A stretch of 52,143 nucleotides of DNA from Candidatus Thioglobus sp. REDSEA-S12_B1. GTDB taxonomy: Bacteria; Pseudomonadota; Gammaproteobacteria; PS1; Pseudothioglobaceae. The stretch is taken from positions 1 to 52,143 of the forward strand of contig LURN01000072.1 in NCBI GenBank assembly GCA_001628405.1, written 5' to 3'. A program made the translations under genes and the position numbers. Below the pieces are notes generated by a model, which saw nothing but the letters and a program-made list of their open reading frames with translations, was not told the DNA's origin and ran no database searches. Within the stretch, counting starts at the first letter, position 1. Each line of letters opens with the position of its first letter. Below, piece after piece: positions 7,912 through 17,607 of this stretch.

Positions 7912-9267
7912 ATGAATACTGCCATTATTTTAGCCGCTGGTCAAGGCACAAGAATGAGGTCAAAAACTCCTAAGGTGCTCCACAAAGTTGGTGGAAAATA
8001 TTTGCTGCAGCATGTTATAGATGCATCAAAAGAATCTGTTGGAGAAATCAATGTAATTGTCGGTCATAACTCTGAGCTAGTAAAAGAAGCAATAATTGAT
8101 AGCAAAATTAATTGGGTGCTCCAAGAAGAGCAACTTGGAACTGGGCATGCTGTTCAGCAAGCCACTCCCTTCATTGAAGATGAATCAATATGTTTGATAC
8201 TTTATTCAGATGTACCACTACTTAAGAGGACAACTATTAAGCAATTAATAAATAAAGCAAACTCATCAGGCTTTTCACTCTTGAGTGTCCTACTTGAAGA
8301 GCCTTATGGCTATGGACGAATAATTAGAGATTCTAATGGATCAATTCATTCTATCGTTGAACAAAAGGATGCAAATCAGGATCAGCTCAAAATTAATGAA
8401 ATTAATACCGGAATCATGGCAATCAAAGGCTCACTATTGAAGAAGTATTTGAGTGAATTGCAGCCTAATAATTCTCAGGGAGAATTTTATCTAACCGATA
8501 TTGTTGAAAAAGCTGTCAAAGATAATGTTAATATTGCCTCATTAATATGCGAGAGTGATTCCGAGGTCATGGGTATAAATGACAAAAAACAACTTTCTCA
8601 AGCTGAGAGGGCTCATCAATCTAGTCAGGCTGAAGAATTGATGTCATCAGGACTAACCATTATGGACCCAAAACGTTTTGATTGTCGCGGCAAAATAAAT
8701 TTTGGAAATGACTGTGTTGTCGATATAAATGTCATCTTTGAGGGGAATAATGATTTAGGTAATAATGTTGTAATTTCGCCTAACTGCATTATAAAAGATT
8801 CTAAAATCGGCGATAATACTCATATATTGCCAAACTCAATTATTGAAAATGCCTCTATTGGTTCAAATACATCTATTGGTCCTTTTGCAAGAATTCGACC
8901 TGATACAAGTATAGGAAATCATTCAAAGATCGGTAACTTTGTTGAGATAAAAAAATCTAACGTTCAAAACAATTCTAAAATCTCTCATCTCAGCTACATA
9001 GGTGACAGCAAAATTGGAAATGATGTAAATATTGGTGCTGGAGTTATTACCTGTAATTATGACGGCTCCAATAAACATCAAACTGAAATTAATGATGGCG
9101 CCTTTATAGGATCTAATAGTCAACTCGTAGCTCCTGTTACTATTGGCGAAAACGCAACGATTGGAGCGGGATCAACTATTACTCAAAATGCGCCAGATAA
9201 TAAACTCACCCTGAGCAGAAACAAGCAGTCGACCATCGATAAATGGAAGCGACCAACCAAGAAATAG
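7912..9267 (+). CDS. glmU: Bifunctional GlmU: N-acetylglucosamine-1-P uridyltransferase / glucosamine-1-P acetyltransferase
   Basis: Makes UDP-GlcNAc for peptidoglycan and LPS. The 451 residues contain the N-terminal nucleotidyltransferase with LAAGQGTRMRS and a lysine at KVLHK, the EEQLGTGHAVQQA loop and the metal-binding YSDVPLL. The C-terminal half is a left-handed beta-helix of hexapeptide repeats (IGDNTHI, IGSNTSIGPFARIRP, IGNFVEIKK) ending in the acetyl-CoA region with GAGVITCNYDG. Length is normal. It starts a plus-strand run with the MFS gene 11 nt behind it. Confidence 0.97.
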   Translation: MNTAIILAAGQGTRMRSKTPKVLHKVGGKYLLQHVIDASKESVGEINVIVGHNSELVKEAIIDSKINWVLQEEQLGTGHAVQQATPFIEDESICLILYSDVPLLKRTTIKQLINKANSSGFSLLSVLLEEPYGYGRIIRDSNGSIHSIVEQKDANQDQLKINEINTGIMAIKGSLLKKYLSELQPNNSQGEFYLTDIVEKAVKDNVNIASLICESDSEVMGINDKKQLSQAERAHQSSQAEELMSSGLTIMDPKRFDCRGKINFGNDCVVDINVIFEGNNDLGNNVVISPNCIIKDSKIGDNTHILPNSIIENASIGSNTSIGPFARIRPDTSIGNHSKIGNFVEIKKSNVQNNSKISHLSYIGDSKIGNDVNIGAGVITCNYDGSNKHQTEINDGAFIGSNSQLVAPVTIGENATIGAGSTITQNAPDNKLTLSRNKQSTIDKWKRPTKK

Positions 9268-9278
9268 TTTAGCTCACA

Positions 9279-10448
9279 ATGCTGAATCTCCCTAAAAACG
9301 TATGGATTTTGACTGCCTGTCAATCACTATTCATGTCTCTCAGTGTTTTTATGGTATTCGTTGCAGGAATTATTGGGAGTGAACTCTCTCCAACAAAAAG
9401 CCTATCAACTCTACCTGTTGCTACTATCGTTGTTGGAACAGCAATGAGCGTCATTCCTGTGATACGTCTTATGTCGATCTTTGGTAGAAAAAAAGTTTTT
9501 TTAAGTGCATGCGTTTATTCAATCATGCTAATTGGCCTTTGCATTTTTTCTATCTCAGAAGAAATATTCTTTCTGTTTTGTTTTGCTAGTTTTTGCCTTG
9601 GTGCTTCAGTTGCGACAATGATGCAATTTCGATTTGCAGCCATTGAGAGCGTTACTCTCGAGCAAAGACCATCAGCTACTGCGGTTGTTCTTTTAGGCGG
9701 CTTAATATCTGCATTTCTTGGAACAGAAATTGCAACTATTGGAAAACATTTCTTCGATACTGACTTTGCAGGATCCTTTGTTCTATTGGCTATTCTTTTC
9801 ATAATTGCATTTGTATTGATGATTTTTTTTGAGCCAACTACAAAATTTAAAGAACAAATAGAAAAGTCAAAACGACCCATAATGGACATAATTAAGCAGG
9901 GATCTTTTGTTGTTGCTGTATCAGCCGCAACAACTGGATATGTTGTCATGAGTTTTATTATGACTGCAACGCCCGTGAGCATGCACGTTATGGATGGACA
10001 TTCTCTTCATCACACCAAACTCGTTCTTCAAAGCCATGTAATAGCAATGTTTCTACCCTCTCTTTTTACAGCCTATCTGGTCAAATATATTGGATTAACA
10101 AGAATGATGTTGTTGGGTGTTGTATTGTTATTTATCTCGGTATTTATTGCTTTTATGAGTCATTCACTGATAAATTATTGGTGGTCTCTTGTTTTACTTG
10201 GCCTAGGATGGAACTTTCTATTTATTGGAGGAACGAACCTTCTTCCCCAGGCCTACAATGAGAACGAAAAATTTAAGGCTCAATCTATTAATGACTTCTT
10301 AGTATTTGGTTTTCAAGCATTTGCAGCTCTCTCTGCAGGATGGTTTGTTTTTAATTTTAGCTGGGAAGTTGTTCTCTTATCAGTTCTCCCATTATTATTA
10401 TTACAATTCATTATCTTAATATGGTGGTTTTTAAAAAAACCTAGCTAG
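9279..10448 (+). CDS. Major facilitator superfamily transporter, substrate unknown
   Basis: A 389-residue hydrophobic protein with about twelve membrane segments and the MFS loop 2-3 signature in degenerate form (RLMSIFGRKKVFL). The second half begins after a cytoplasmic linker near PTTKFKEQIEKSKRP. It belongs to the broad drug/metabolite MFS group; I cannot name a substrate. It starts 11 nt after glmU and is followed 41 nt later by a TauD-like oxygenase, so uptake or export of that enzyme's substrate or product is possible, though only adjacency supports this. Confidence 0.85.
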   Translation: MLNLPKNVWILTACQSLFMSLSVFMVFVAGIIGSELSPTKSLSTLPVATIVVGTAMSVIPVIRLMSIFGRKKVFLSACVYSIMLIGLCIFSISEEIFFLFCFASFCLGASVATMMQFRFAAIESVTLEQRPSATAVVLLGGLISAFLGTEIATIGKHFFDTDFAGSFVLLAILFIIAFVLMIFFEPTTKFKEQIEKSKRPIMDIIKQGSFVVAVSAATTGYVVMSFIMTATPVSMHVMDGHSLHHTKLVLQSHVIAMFLPSLFTAYLVKYIGLTRMMLLGVVLLFISVFIAFMSHSLINYWWSLVLLGLGWNFLFIGGTNLLPQAYNENEKFKAQSINDFLVFGFQAFAALSAGWFVFNFSWEVVLLSVLPLLLLQFIILIWWFLKKPS

Positions 10449-10489
10449 TCATTTTTTGTATATAATCCAGAAAAAACTTGGAGTTTAAG

Positions 10490-11323
10490 ATGTTTAAAGT
10501 AGAGCCATTAACGCCCTCAATTGGCGCACTGATTTCTGGGGTATCACTTAATAATCTAGACTCACACAGTGTCGATCAAATCTATGAAACACTCATAAAA
10601 CATCAGGTGGTTTTTTTTCGAGACCAAGATTTATCGCCTGAATCTCATATGAAACTAGCAGAAAGCTTGGGTGACATTGACCCTGGACATCCAGTCTACC
10701 CTCATGTTGATGGATTTCAAAGCATTGTTCTTCTGAGAAATGATGCAAATAATAAACCTGACACAGCTGACTGGCATAAAGATTTAACCTTTAAGCCAGA
10801 TCCTCCTTTTGCAAGCATCCTCCATGGAGTCAAAGTTCCAAAGTCAGGTGGGGATACGCTTTGGGCGAGCATGAGTGCCGCTTATGATGAATTACCAGAT
10901 GGCTGGAAAGACTACCTGAATGATCTTGAGGCAATCCATGACATGGGAACTTTTAGAAATGATTACCTTAAAGATGGAGGAGTTGAGTCTGTTAATGATG
11001 CCCTTAAGAATGTTGGTTCAGCAGTTCATAAGGTCATTGAAACTCATCCAGTTTCTGGACTAAAGTATATTAATGTTAACCAATCTTTTACTCGTAATAT
11101 TGTGAATGAGAATCAAGGCCCAAGTGATCATATCTTGCAATTCTTATATCAACATATAAACAAACCTGAATATCAAGTTAGATTTCACTGGGAAGATAAC
11201 TCAGTTGCCATTTGGGATAACCGTATAACTCAGCACTACGCTGTATGCGACTATTTACCAAACTTTAGACACATGCAGCGCATTACAGTCATCAACGATA
11301 AAAGAGCGCAGGCTCATGAATAA
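10490..11323 (+). CDS. TauD/TfdA-family 2-oxoglutarate-dependent dioxygenase
   Basis: Fe(II)/2-oxoglutarate dioxygenase of the taurine dioxygenase family. I start it at the ATG at 10490 because GGAG (10480-10483) sits 6 nt before it; an upstream in-frame TTG would overlap that site. The 277 residues include the iron facial triad with WHKDLTF (His-x-Asp) and the distal His in RITQHYAV, and the 2-oxoglutarate-binding Arg in RHMQRITV. The family cleaves taurine, other sulfonates, aryloxyacetates or related acids. Without a tauABC transporter nearby, the substrate is open. It ends directly against the convergent metC gene. Confidence 0.87.
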   Translation: MFKVEPLTPSIGALISGVSLNNLDSHSVDQIYETLIKHQVVFFRDQDLSPESHMKLAESLGDIDPGHPVYPHVDGFQSIVLLRNDANNKPDTADWHKDLTFKPDPPFASILHGVKVPKSGGDTLWASMSAAYDELPDGWKDYLNDLEAIHDMGTFRNDYLKDGGVESVNDALKNVGSAVHKVIETHPVSGLKYINVNQSFTRNIVNENQGPSDHILQFLYQHINKPEYQVRFHWEDNSVAIWDNRITQHYAVCDYLPNFRHMQRITVINDKRAQAHE

Positions 11324-12487
11324 TTAAAGATGGTTAAAGCCCTGCTCTAAGTCTTCAATTAATTTCTTTGTTTCTTCAAGTCCAATACTCAATCGGATTA
11401 CATGCTTTCCATCATGAAGCCATTGACCATCTCGCTTGTATGGTCTAGCAGTCAAGAGGCTTTTATAACCTCCCCAACTGAACCCGAGGGCAAACATATT
11501 AAGTGAGTTTATAAACTTAGCCATTTGATTGTCTGAATATGGCTCCTTGAATGTGAATGAAAATAATCCTGATGCGCCCAAAAAGTCTCTTTTCCACAAA
11601 GCATGTTGAGGGTGAGACTCCAAACCTGGATGAATTACACAATCGATAATGTCCTGTTTTTCAAGCCAGTGAGCAACCTCAAAAGCTGACCTCTCATGCT
11701 CTTCTAGTCTGACTTTAAGTGTTCTTAGCCCCCTTAAAGCATAATAACAATCCTGAGGGTTTGTATAATTTTCAACTGTATGAAAATAGTTTTTAAATTC
11801 ATCAGCATATTTTTTATTAACAGTTGCACAGCCCATTAAAACATCAGAATGTCCACAGATATATTTTGTAACTGATTGAATCACTACATCAGCACCTAAA
11901 TCTAGCGACTTGAGATAGAGAGGTGTAGCCCAGGTGCTATCGATGATTATCATGACATCGTATTTTTTTGCAACTTTGACTATCTCGACTATATCTTGAA
12001 TTTCAAAAGTATTTGAACCGGGCGACTCTAAGAAAATGAGCTTTGTTTTATCATTAATATAATGACTAATTTCCCCACCAATATTTGACTCAACAAGAGT
12101 TGTCTTAACATTATATTTTGCTAGTATATTATGGCAAAATCTTTTCGTTGGACCGTAAACATTATCACAAAGTAAAATCTCATCGCCACTTTGGGTAAAT
12201 GCCATCAGTGTATTAGTTATAGCATTAATGCCTGAAGGAAAGGCATAACTTCTATGGCCATTTTCCAGTTCACAAATCGCTTCTTCAAAAGCTTTCTGTG
12301 TTGAAAGTCCATGCGTACCATAATCTACTCCAGGATAGTTGCCCTCAAGAGCCAACTGCATATCCTCGAAGTTTTCAAATAAAACCGTAGAACCACTTTG
12401 AACATCAGGATTAATTGTTTTTATTTTTCGACCGCCATACTTCAGGGTATAGTCAGTCCAACCAACATTATTATTTTTCTTAGACAT
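11324..12487 (-). CDS. metC: Cystathionine beta-lyase (Cys/Met metabolism PLP enzyme)
   Basis: A 387-residue PLP enzyme of the Cys/Met gamma-family. It shows GTHGLSTQ near residue 60, SGINAITNTLMAF, the IIDSTWATPLYLKSLDLGADVVI segment with the PLP-contacting Asp, the Schiff-base Lys in QSVTKYICGHSDVLMG, and the C-terminal ARPYKR and VIRLSIGLE with the substrate carboxylate-binding Arg. These fit cystathionine beta-lyase, which turns cystathionine into homocysteine. Related gamma-synthases and lyases share the fold, so the exact reaction is less certain than the family. Confidence 0.88.
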   Translation of the reverse strand: MSKKNNNVGWTDYTLKYGGRKIKTINPDVQSGSTVLFENFEDMQLALEGNYPGVDYGTHGLSTQKAFEEAICELENGHRSYAFPSGINAITNTLMAFTQSGDEILLCDNVYGPTKRFCHNILAKYNVKTTLVESNIGGEISHYINDKTKLIFLESPGSNTFEIQDIVEIVKVAKKYDVMIIIDSTWATPLYLKSLDLGADVVIQSVTKYICGHSDVLMGCATVNKKYADEFKNYFHTVENYTNPQDCYYALRGLRTLKVRLEEHERSAFEVAHWLEKQDIIDCVIHPGLESHPQHALWKRDFLGASGLFSFTFKEPYSDNQMAKFINSLNMFALGFSWGGYKSLLTARPYKRDGQWLHDGKHVIRLSIGLEETKKLIEDLEQGFNHL

Positions 12488-12565
12488 AGAAATAAATGTA
12501 TAAAGAATTGGCAGACATCATAGGAGGAATTTAATGCTTTGTCCAGTAATTTCCAAATCTATTGA

Positions 12566-15500
12566 TTAGATAACTATTAATTGACTTTCCGCGGGACAAT
12601 AAATTGCTGACTTACAAGGAAGATTAAAAACATCGCTCAGCACTTCCTTATATTTTTTAATCTGGGATTGGTGCGCATCCTTTTGTCGCTTTATAAATTC
12701 ATCAATAGTTTCATTCTTATTCAGTGAGGCTGTTTTAAAATCAATAATCCATAAAATTCCATCATCAATAAATAATCGATCGATAACAACTGAATGTTTT
12801 GAATTTCTATACTCTGCCTCTACCTCTGTTGAATCTCTATACTTAAAAATCCATTCAAAATTATCGTCATGCTGAGTTTTTGAAAGTATATCTAGAATTG
12901 AAGTTGTATATGATTTTAGCAATTTAGATGGAGCCCCCATTTCTCTGAGCCTTGTTTCAACTGCTTTATCTGATGGATTAAATTCTCCAAGCTCTAAATA
13001 ATGGTGGACAATTGTTCCAAGCGCACTTTGATATATCAAATCAAAAGATTTTGGATGATTTTTTTGATCATCAGTTTTCCCAATACCTTGATTGGAAAGA
13101 GAGTCAAGCGTTTTGACTCTTAAAAGTTTAGGTGCGGTTATTTCTAGTGAATTTTTATCACTCTGATTGATATCGAAATCTAAGTCTAATTCATCCTCAT
13201 AATGCTCACTTAGCAAAGAGAGAAATGATCCGCTCGTAGCCTTTCCAGCTTTTGATACACCGCCAAATAAGTAAACCTTTTTCTTAGCTCGGCTCATAGC
13301 AACATAAAGAAGTCTCATTAATTCAAAATGTGATTGTTCCTTATTTAAATATTGCAAATAAAGGTAAGTCTCATTCTCTTTGTTTTCAGCGGAAGACTTG
13401 ATTGGTGACAATAAAACTTTACTTTCTGGGAATTCTTGAATTTGCATTAAAGGAAGGCTGTCGCTTTTTCCTTTTTTACCAAGTCCCGGAATAATTACAG
13501 TATCAAACTCAAGGCCCTTCGCCTGATGAATAGTCATTAACTTTACATTTGAGGGGTTGGATGGCGCATAGAGTTCTTGTAGCATTGAATCAATAGCCTT
13601 AACATTTAAGTTTTGATTCATCTCACAATAGTTTAATAATTCAAGAAACTGGGTCTTTATTGTTCTTTCTATTTTTGTGAGCTCATTGTCATTACATAGC
13701 TGGCTTAATGCATAAGTGAAGCGCTCAACAAAAGAAAACATACCTTCTGCAAAAATCGCGTCTCTTGTTGCTAGAAAGAGATGCGAACCTCTTTCAATTC
13801 CCTCTGCACTCATGCCTTTTATAGACTCTAAATCCATCAGCTGAGAAAAAATTGTTTGATCATTCGACTCACTTAAAATTAGTAAGTCACATAATCTCAA
13901 GCCGCACCATGGAGACCTCAGTATAGATAGCCAAGCTAGCTTATCCCCTAAGCTCAAAAGTGCCCTAGATAAGCTCAACAAATCTCTTGTAAATAAGTTA
14001 GACCTTAAATTTTCGGTTTTTATAGACTCAAAATTGATATTATTTTTTTTTAGAATTGAAGAAATTTGCTTAAGGTGAGACCTTGATCTTACAAGAATGG
14101 CGATCTCCTTCTGAGGGCTCTCCAAAAGAGATTGGTTGATAATTTTGTATATTTCATCGGCCTCCTCTAAATCATTATTAGGCCCAAATGGGTAAAATGA
14201 AACTGCCTCCTTTTGCTCTACCCTAGAAAATGAATTTGAGGGGGAGTATTGAATTGCCCCCTTAAGTAAATCATCATTGTCAGGAAAAATCTTTGAAAAA
14301 ATTTCATTATTCTTTTGAACAATACTTTCATTAGATCTAAAGTTTGTATTTAGAATTAAAGATTTAATCTTGAGGTTACTAATTCCATTTCGAACAGCAT
14401 TAATAAATATCCCAACCTGTGATTCTCTGAATCTGTAGATTGACTGCATTGGGTCACCAACCAAAAACATAGTTCTTCCATCATCCTGCTGCCAACCTTC
14501 AATCAGTCTTTCAATTAAATTTAATTGTGAGTATGATGTATCCTGAAACTCATCAATCAGAATATGTTTAATTTGATAGTCCAGTAATAAAGCAATATCG
14601 CTGACTTGCTCACGACTATCCAAAGCGTTTATTGCCTGAATATTAACTTCTGAAAAATCCTGCAAACACTCCTGTTCAAAAATTATCTTTAGCTTTGCAA
14701 CGCTTAACTTTAGTACTTGGATGATATCCGATATAGATTGTTTAATCGAATCTGAGAAGTTATTACTTGGCAAATACTCTAGATTGATGAGCAGTTCTTT
14801 GAACTTTAGATTGGGTTCAAGCCCTTCTATGATTTCTTTAAACTTTGCCTTTTCGTCTTTTAATTCAGGAGTGAAGCCAATTTTTACATCAACCCTCTTT
14901 CTCCAACTACCATTATTCTTTGTTATTAAGAGTTCTGAAATAATTTTCCACTCATCTACATCACTAGCTTCTGTTCCAGGAAAACTGTTAATTTTGGATA
15001 CTTCCTCCCTTACATTCTCTTTAAGAAGATTGAAAAAATTAGGACCAAGTGTTTTTTCTGCATGAAATCTTAGAACCTCAAGATGTTCGGTAATCAACTG
15101 ATTTGAGAAAGCCTCTAAATGACTTACATCTAAAGCACTCTCTGAAAATATTTTTGGTAACCATTGCTCCCTTTTTGCAAGCATTTGCTCAATAAGCCTA
15201 TAGAACCTCTCAATATCATTGTCAAGATAAAGCAAAACTGATGAAATAATTTTTTGATATTCATCATCCTCTATAAGCAGCAATGTATCTTCTGCAGCCT
15301 GACGATATATTTTTTCATACTCAAAAGAATCAACCATGGTTCTTGGCGGTATCAGCTGGTCAAGAGATGGAAATCTAGATACTATTAAATTAGATAACGA
15401 ATCGATAGTAATAATTTTAAGACGAGAAGAGTGATTAATAAGATCCCAACCCCTTCTTTTAGATTGTTTTAATACCTCACTAGCAAGATCATAAGTTTTC

Positions 15501-15748
15501 CTTTGATATTCTTCCAAAGGCGGCTTTTTTTTAGCTCGATTTAGAGAGCTAATAATACGGTGCTTTAGTTCATCCACTGCTCTATTCGTGAATGTCATAA
15601 CAAGAATATTTTCTGGCTCATCTGCTGTGCCAAGTAATTTTAAATATCTTTGTGTAATCAGTTCAGTCTTACCTGAGCCTGCAGGAGCCTGAACAATGAA
15701 TGAGCTACTTAAGTCTAATGCTTTGTCTCTTTGTTTTTGATCATTCAC
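12566..15748 (-). CDS. addA: AddA/RecB-like UvrD-family helicase with C-terminal nuclease
   Basis: A 1060-residue SF1 helicase-nuclease of the AddA/RecB type for double-strand break repair. Helicase motifs are complete and in order: Walker [12 protein letters not shown] (about 20-30), [12 protein letters not shown], Walker [46 protein letters not shown] and YVAMSRAKK. The C-terminal RecB-type nuclease has GTIVHHYLE, then DRLF and IIDFKTA (D...D-x-K) and QIKKYKEVL. The start is GTG at 15748, overlapping the argS stop by 4 nt (GTGA); the nearby ATG is out of frame. No AddB partner is adjacent. Confidence 0.85.
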   Translation of the reverse strand: MNDQKQRDKALDLSSSFIVQAPAGSGKTELITQRYLKLLGTADEPENILVMTFTNRAVDELKHRIISSLNRAKKKPPLEEYQRKTYDLASEVLKQSKRRGWDLINHSSRLKIITIDSLSNLIVSRFPSLDQLIPPRTMVDSFEYEKIYRQAAEDTLLLIEDDEYQKIISSVLLYLDNDIERFYRLIEQMLAKREQWLPKIFSESALDVSHLEAFSNQLITEHLEVLRFHAEKTLGPNFFNLLKENVREEVSKINSFPGTEASDVDEWKIISELLITKNNGSWRKRVDVKIGFTPELKDEKAKFKEIIEGLEPNLKFKELLINLEYLPSNNFSDSIKQSISDIIQVLKLSVAKLKIIFEQECLQDFSEVNIQAINALDSREQVSDIALLLDYQIKHILIDEFQDTSYSQLNLIERLIEGWQQDDGRTMFLVGDPMQSIYRFRESQVGIFINAVRNGISNLKIKSLILNTNFRSNESIVQKNNEIFSKIFPDNDDLLKGAIQYSPSNSFSRVEQKEAVSFYPFGPNNDLEEADEIYKIINQSLLESPQKEIAILVRSRSHLKQISSILKKNNINFESIKTENLRSNLFTRDLLSLSRALLSLGDKLAWLSILRSPWCGLRLCDLLILSESNDQTIFSQLMDLESIKGMSAEGIERGSHLFLATRDAIFAEGMFSFVERFTYALSQLCNDNELTKIERTIKTQFLELLNYCEMNQNLNVKAIDSMLQELYAPSNPSNVKLMTIHQAKGLEFDTVIIPGLGKKGKSDSLPLMQIQEFPESKVLLSPIKSSAENKENETYLYLQYLNKEQSHFELMRLLYVAMSRAKKKVYLFGGVSKAGKATSGSFLSLLSEHYEDELDLDFDINQSDKNSLEITAPKLLRVKTLDSLSNQGIGKTDDQKNHPKSFDLIYQSALGTIVHHYLELGEFNPSDKAVETRLREMGAPSKLLKSYTTSILDILSKTQHDDNFEWIFKYRDSTEVEAEYRNSKHSVVIDRLFIDDGILWIIDFKTASLNKNETIDEFIKRQKDAHQSQIKKYKEVLSDVFNLPCKSAIYCPAESQLIVI

Positions 15749-17493
15749 ATTGATTCTGGTGCGCTCACCCCAAGAATTGATAGCCCATTTATGAGAATTT
15801 GTCTGGTCGCATGGATTAGTGATAATCTTGCTTGAGTAAGATGTTTGTCTTCTACGATAAACTTACAAGCGTTATAGTAACTATGAAAATGAGTTGATAG
15901 GTCTCTAAGATAATAAGCAAGCTGATGTGGCTCATATTGTATTGCCGATGATTCTAAAACACTCTTGTATCGGCTAAGCTCTTTGATAATATTTTTTTCA
16001 ATCCCTTCAGTAAGAAGGGACAAATTAGCCTGACTATGATCTACCTCCATCTCTTTTTCATTAGCTTGCCTAAATACTGAACAAATTCGAGCATGGGCAT
16101 ACTGAATATAGTAAACAGGATTTTCATTTGTTTTTGATTTAGCCAAATCTAGATCAAAATCCATATGTTGCTCGGACTTTCTGAGTATATAGAAAAAACG
16201 CGCAGCATCATTCCCCACCTCTTTCCTAAGGTCCTCAAGAGTAACAAAAGAGCCGCTTCGAGTAGACATTTGAACCTTACTACCGCCCCGATAAAGGTTT
16301 GCAAACTGAACTAATAGAATCTCAAGTTTATCTGGACTATGGCCCAATGCGTCAATTGACGCCTTAACTCTTGAAATATATCCGTGATGGTCCGCTCCCC
16401 AAACATTGATGATTTTGTCATACCCTCTCTCAAACTTATCAAAATGATAGGCGATATCCGAAGCAAAGTATGTATGATTTCCATTATCACGCACAACAAC
16501 CCGATCTTTTTCATCTCCATAGTTTGTTGTCTTAAACCACAATGCTCCATCCTTCTCATACACTTTCTGACTTTCCTTTAATTTGGAGATGCATGACTCT
16601 GAAAGGCCAGTATCAATCAATGACTGCTCTGAAAACCATTTTTCAAACACCACCCCAAATTCAGATAAATCACTTTTTATGCCGCCCAGAATACTCTCGA
16701 TTCCAACTTGAAATATAGCCCTGAAGCTATCACCCAAAATAGATTTAGAATTCTCAATCAGCCCATCGATATGAGACTCCTTATCGCCACCCTCTGATCC
16801 ATCTTTAGATACATTAGCAAAAATTAAATCCAATTTTTTATAGAATTCTTCTCCGCTAGTGTCGTAAATTACTTGAGCGATGTCTTTGATATACTGGCCT
16901 TGATAGCCATTATCAGGAAATCTTAAATTCTCTCCACAAAGAGACAGATAACGTAAGTAAATACTCACAGCCAAGATGTCCATTTGCCTTCCGGCATCAT
17001 TCACATAATATTCATTATCAACCTTGAAACCGACCGCTCTTAGCAGGTTGGAAATAGTTGCGCCATAGGCTGCACCTCTACCATGACCAACATGAAGAGG
17101 CCCAGTTGGGTTTGCGGATACATACTCTAAGAGCACTTTTTTCCCTTGCCCAATTTCTGAACTACCATACAAAGCCCCCTGATCAATAATTTCACTTACC
17201 ACTGATGAGCTTGACTCATCTGAAATAAAGAAATTAATAAAGCCCGGACCTGCAATTTCAATTTTATTTATGAAACTTGACTCTTCTAATTGATCTACGA
17301 TGATTTTTGCTAAATCAACTGGTTTCATTTTTGCTTGTTTGGAGAGCATTAGTGCTATGTTGGTAGCATAATCTCCATGACTATTGTCCTTTGTATGATC
17401 GAGTCTAACATTTGGCGGCATTTCAATTAAGATGCCTTTAGAAATTAAATCCTGAATGCACTTTTTAATTAAATCTTGTAATTGATCTTTCAT
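15745..17493 (-). CDS. argS: Arginyl-tRNA synthetase
   Basis: Charges tRNA-Arg. The 582-residue class I synthetase has an N-terminal additional domain, the HIGH-type signature [15 protein letters not shown], the domain with WGADHHGYI, the MSTRSG loop in place of a classical KMSKS (usual in ArgS), and the helical anticodon-binding C-terminus containing [16 protein letters not shown]. Length is normal. Its last codons overlap the helicase-nuclease gene by 4 nt, so the two are translationally coupled. Confidence 0.97.
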   Translation of the reverse strand: MKDQLQDLIKKCIQDLISKGILIEMPPNVRLDHTKDNSHGDYATNIALMLSKQAKMKPVDLAKIIVDQLEESSFINKIEIAGPGFINFFISDESSSSVVSEIIDQGALYGSSEIGQGKKVLLEYVSANPTGPLHVGHGRGAAYGATISNLLRAVGFKVDNEYYVNDAGRQMDILAVSIYLRYLSLCGENLRFPDNGYQGQYIKDIAQVIYDTSGEEFYKKLDLIFANVSKDGSEGGDKESHIDGLIENSKSILGDSFRAIFQVGIESILGGIKSDLSEFGVVFEKWFSEQSLIDTGLSESCISKLKESQKVYEKDGALWFKTTNYGDEKDRVVVRDNGNHTYFASDIAYHFDKFERGYDKIINVWGADHHGYISRVKASIDALGHSPDKLEILLVQFANLYRGGSKVQMSTRSGSFVTLEDLRKEVGNDAARFFYILRKSEQHMDFDLDLAKSKTNENPVYYIQYAHARICSVFRQANEKEMEVDHSQANLSLLTEGIEKNIIKELSRYKSVLESSAIQYEPHQLAYYLRDLSTHFHSYYNACKFIVEDKHLTQARLSLIHATRQILINGLSILGVSAPESM

Positions 17494-17607
17494 ATTGCCC
17501 AGTTATTAATTTCTTTTAAATTTGAGGATTTAATTTTAATTTATATGAGTTAATTGCCAATACCAAATTATACTTTTAGCATCCAAATGAATGCATCAAC
17601 ATTTAAG

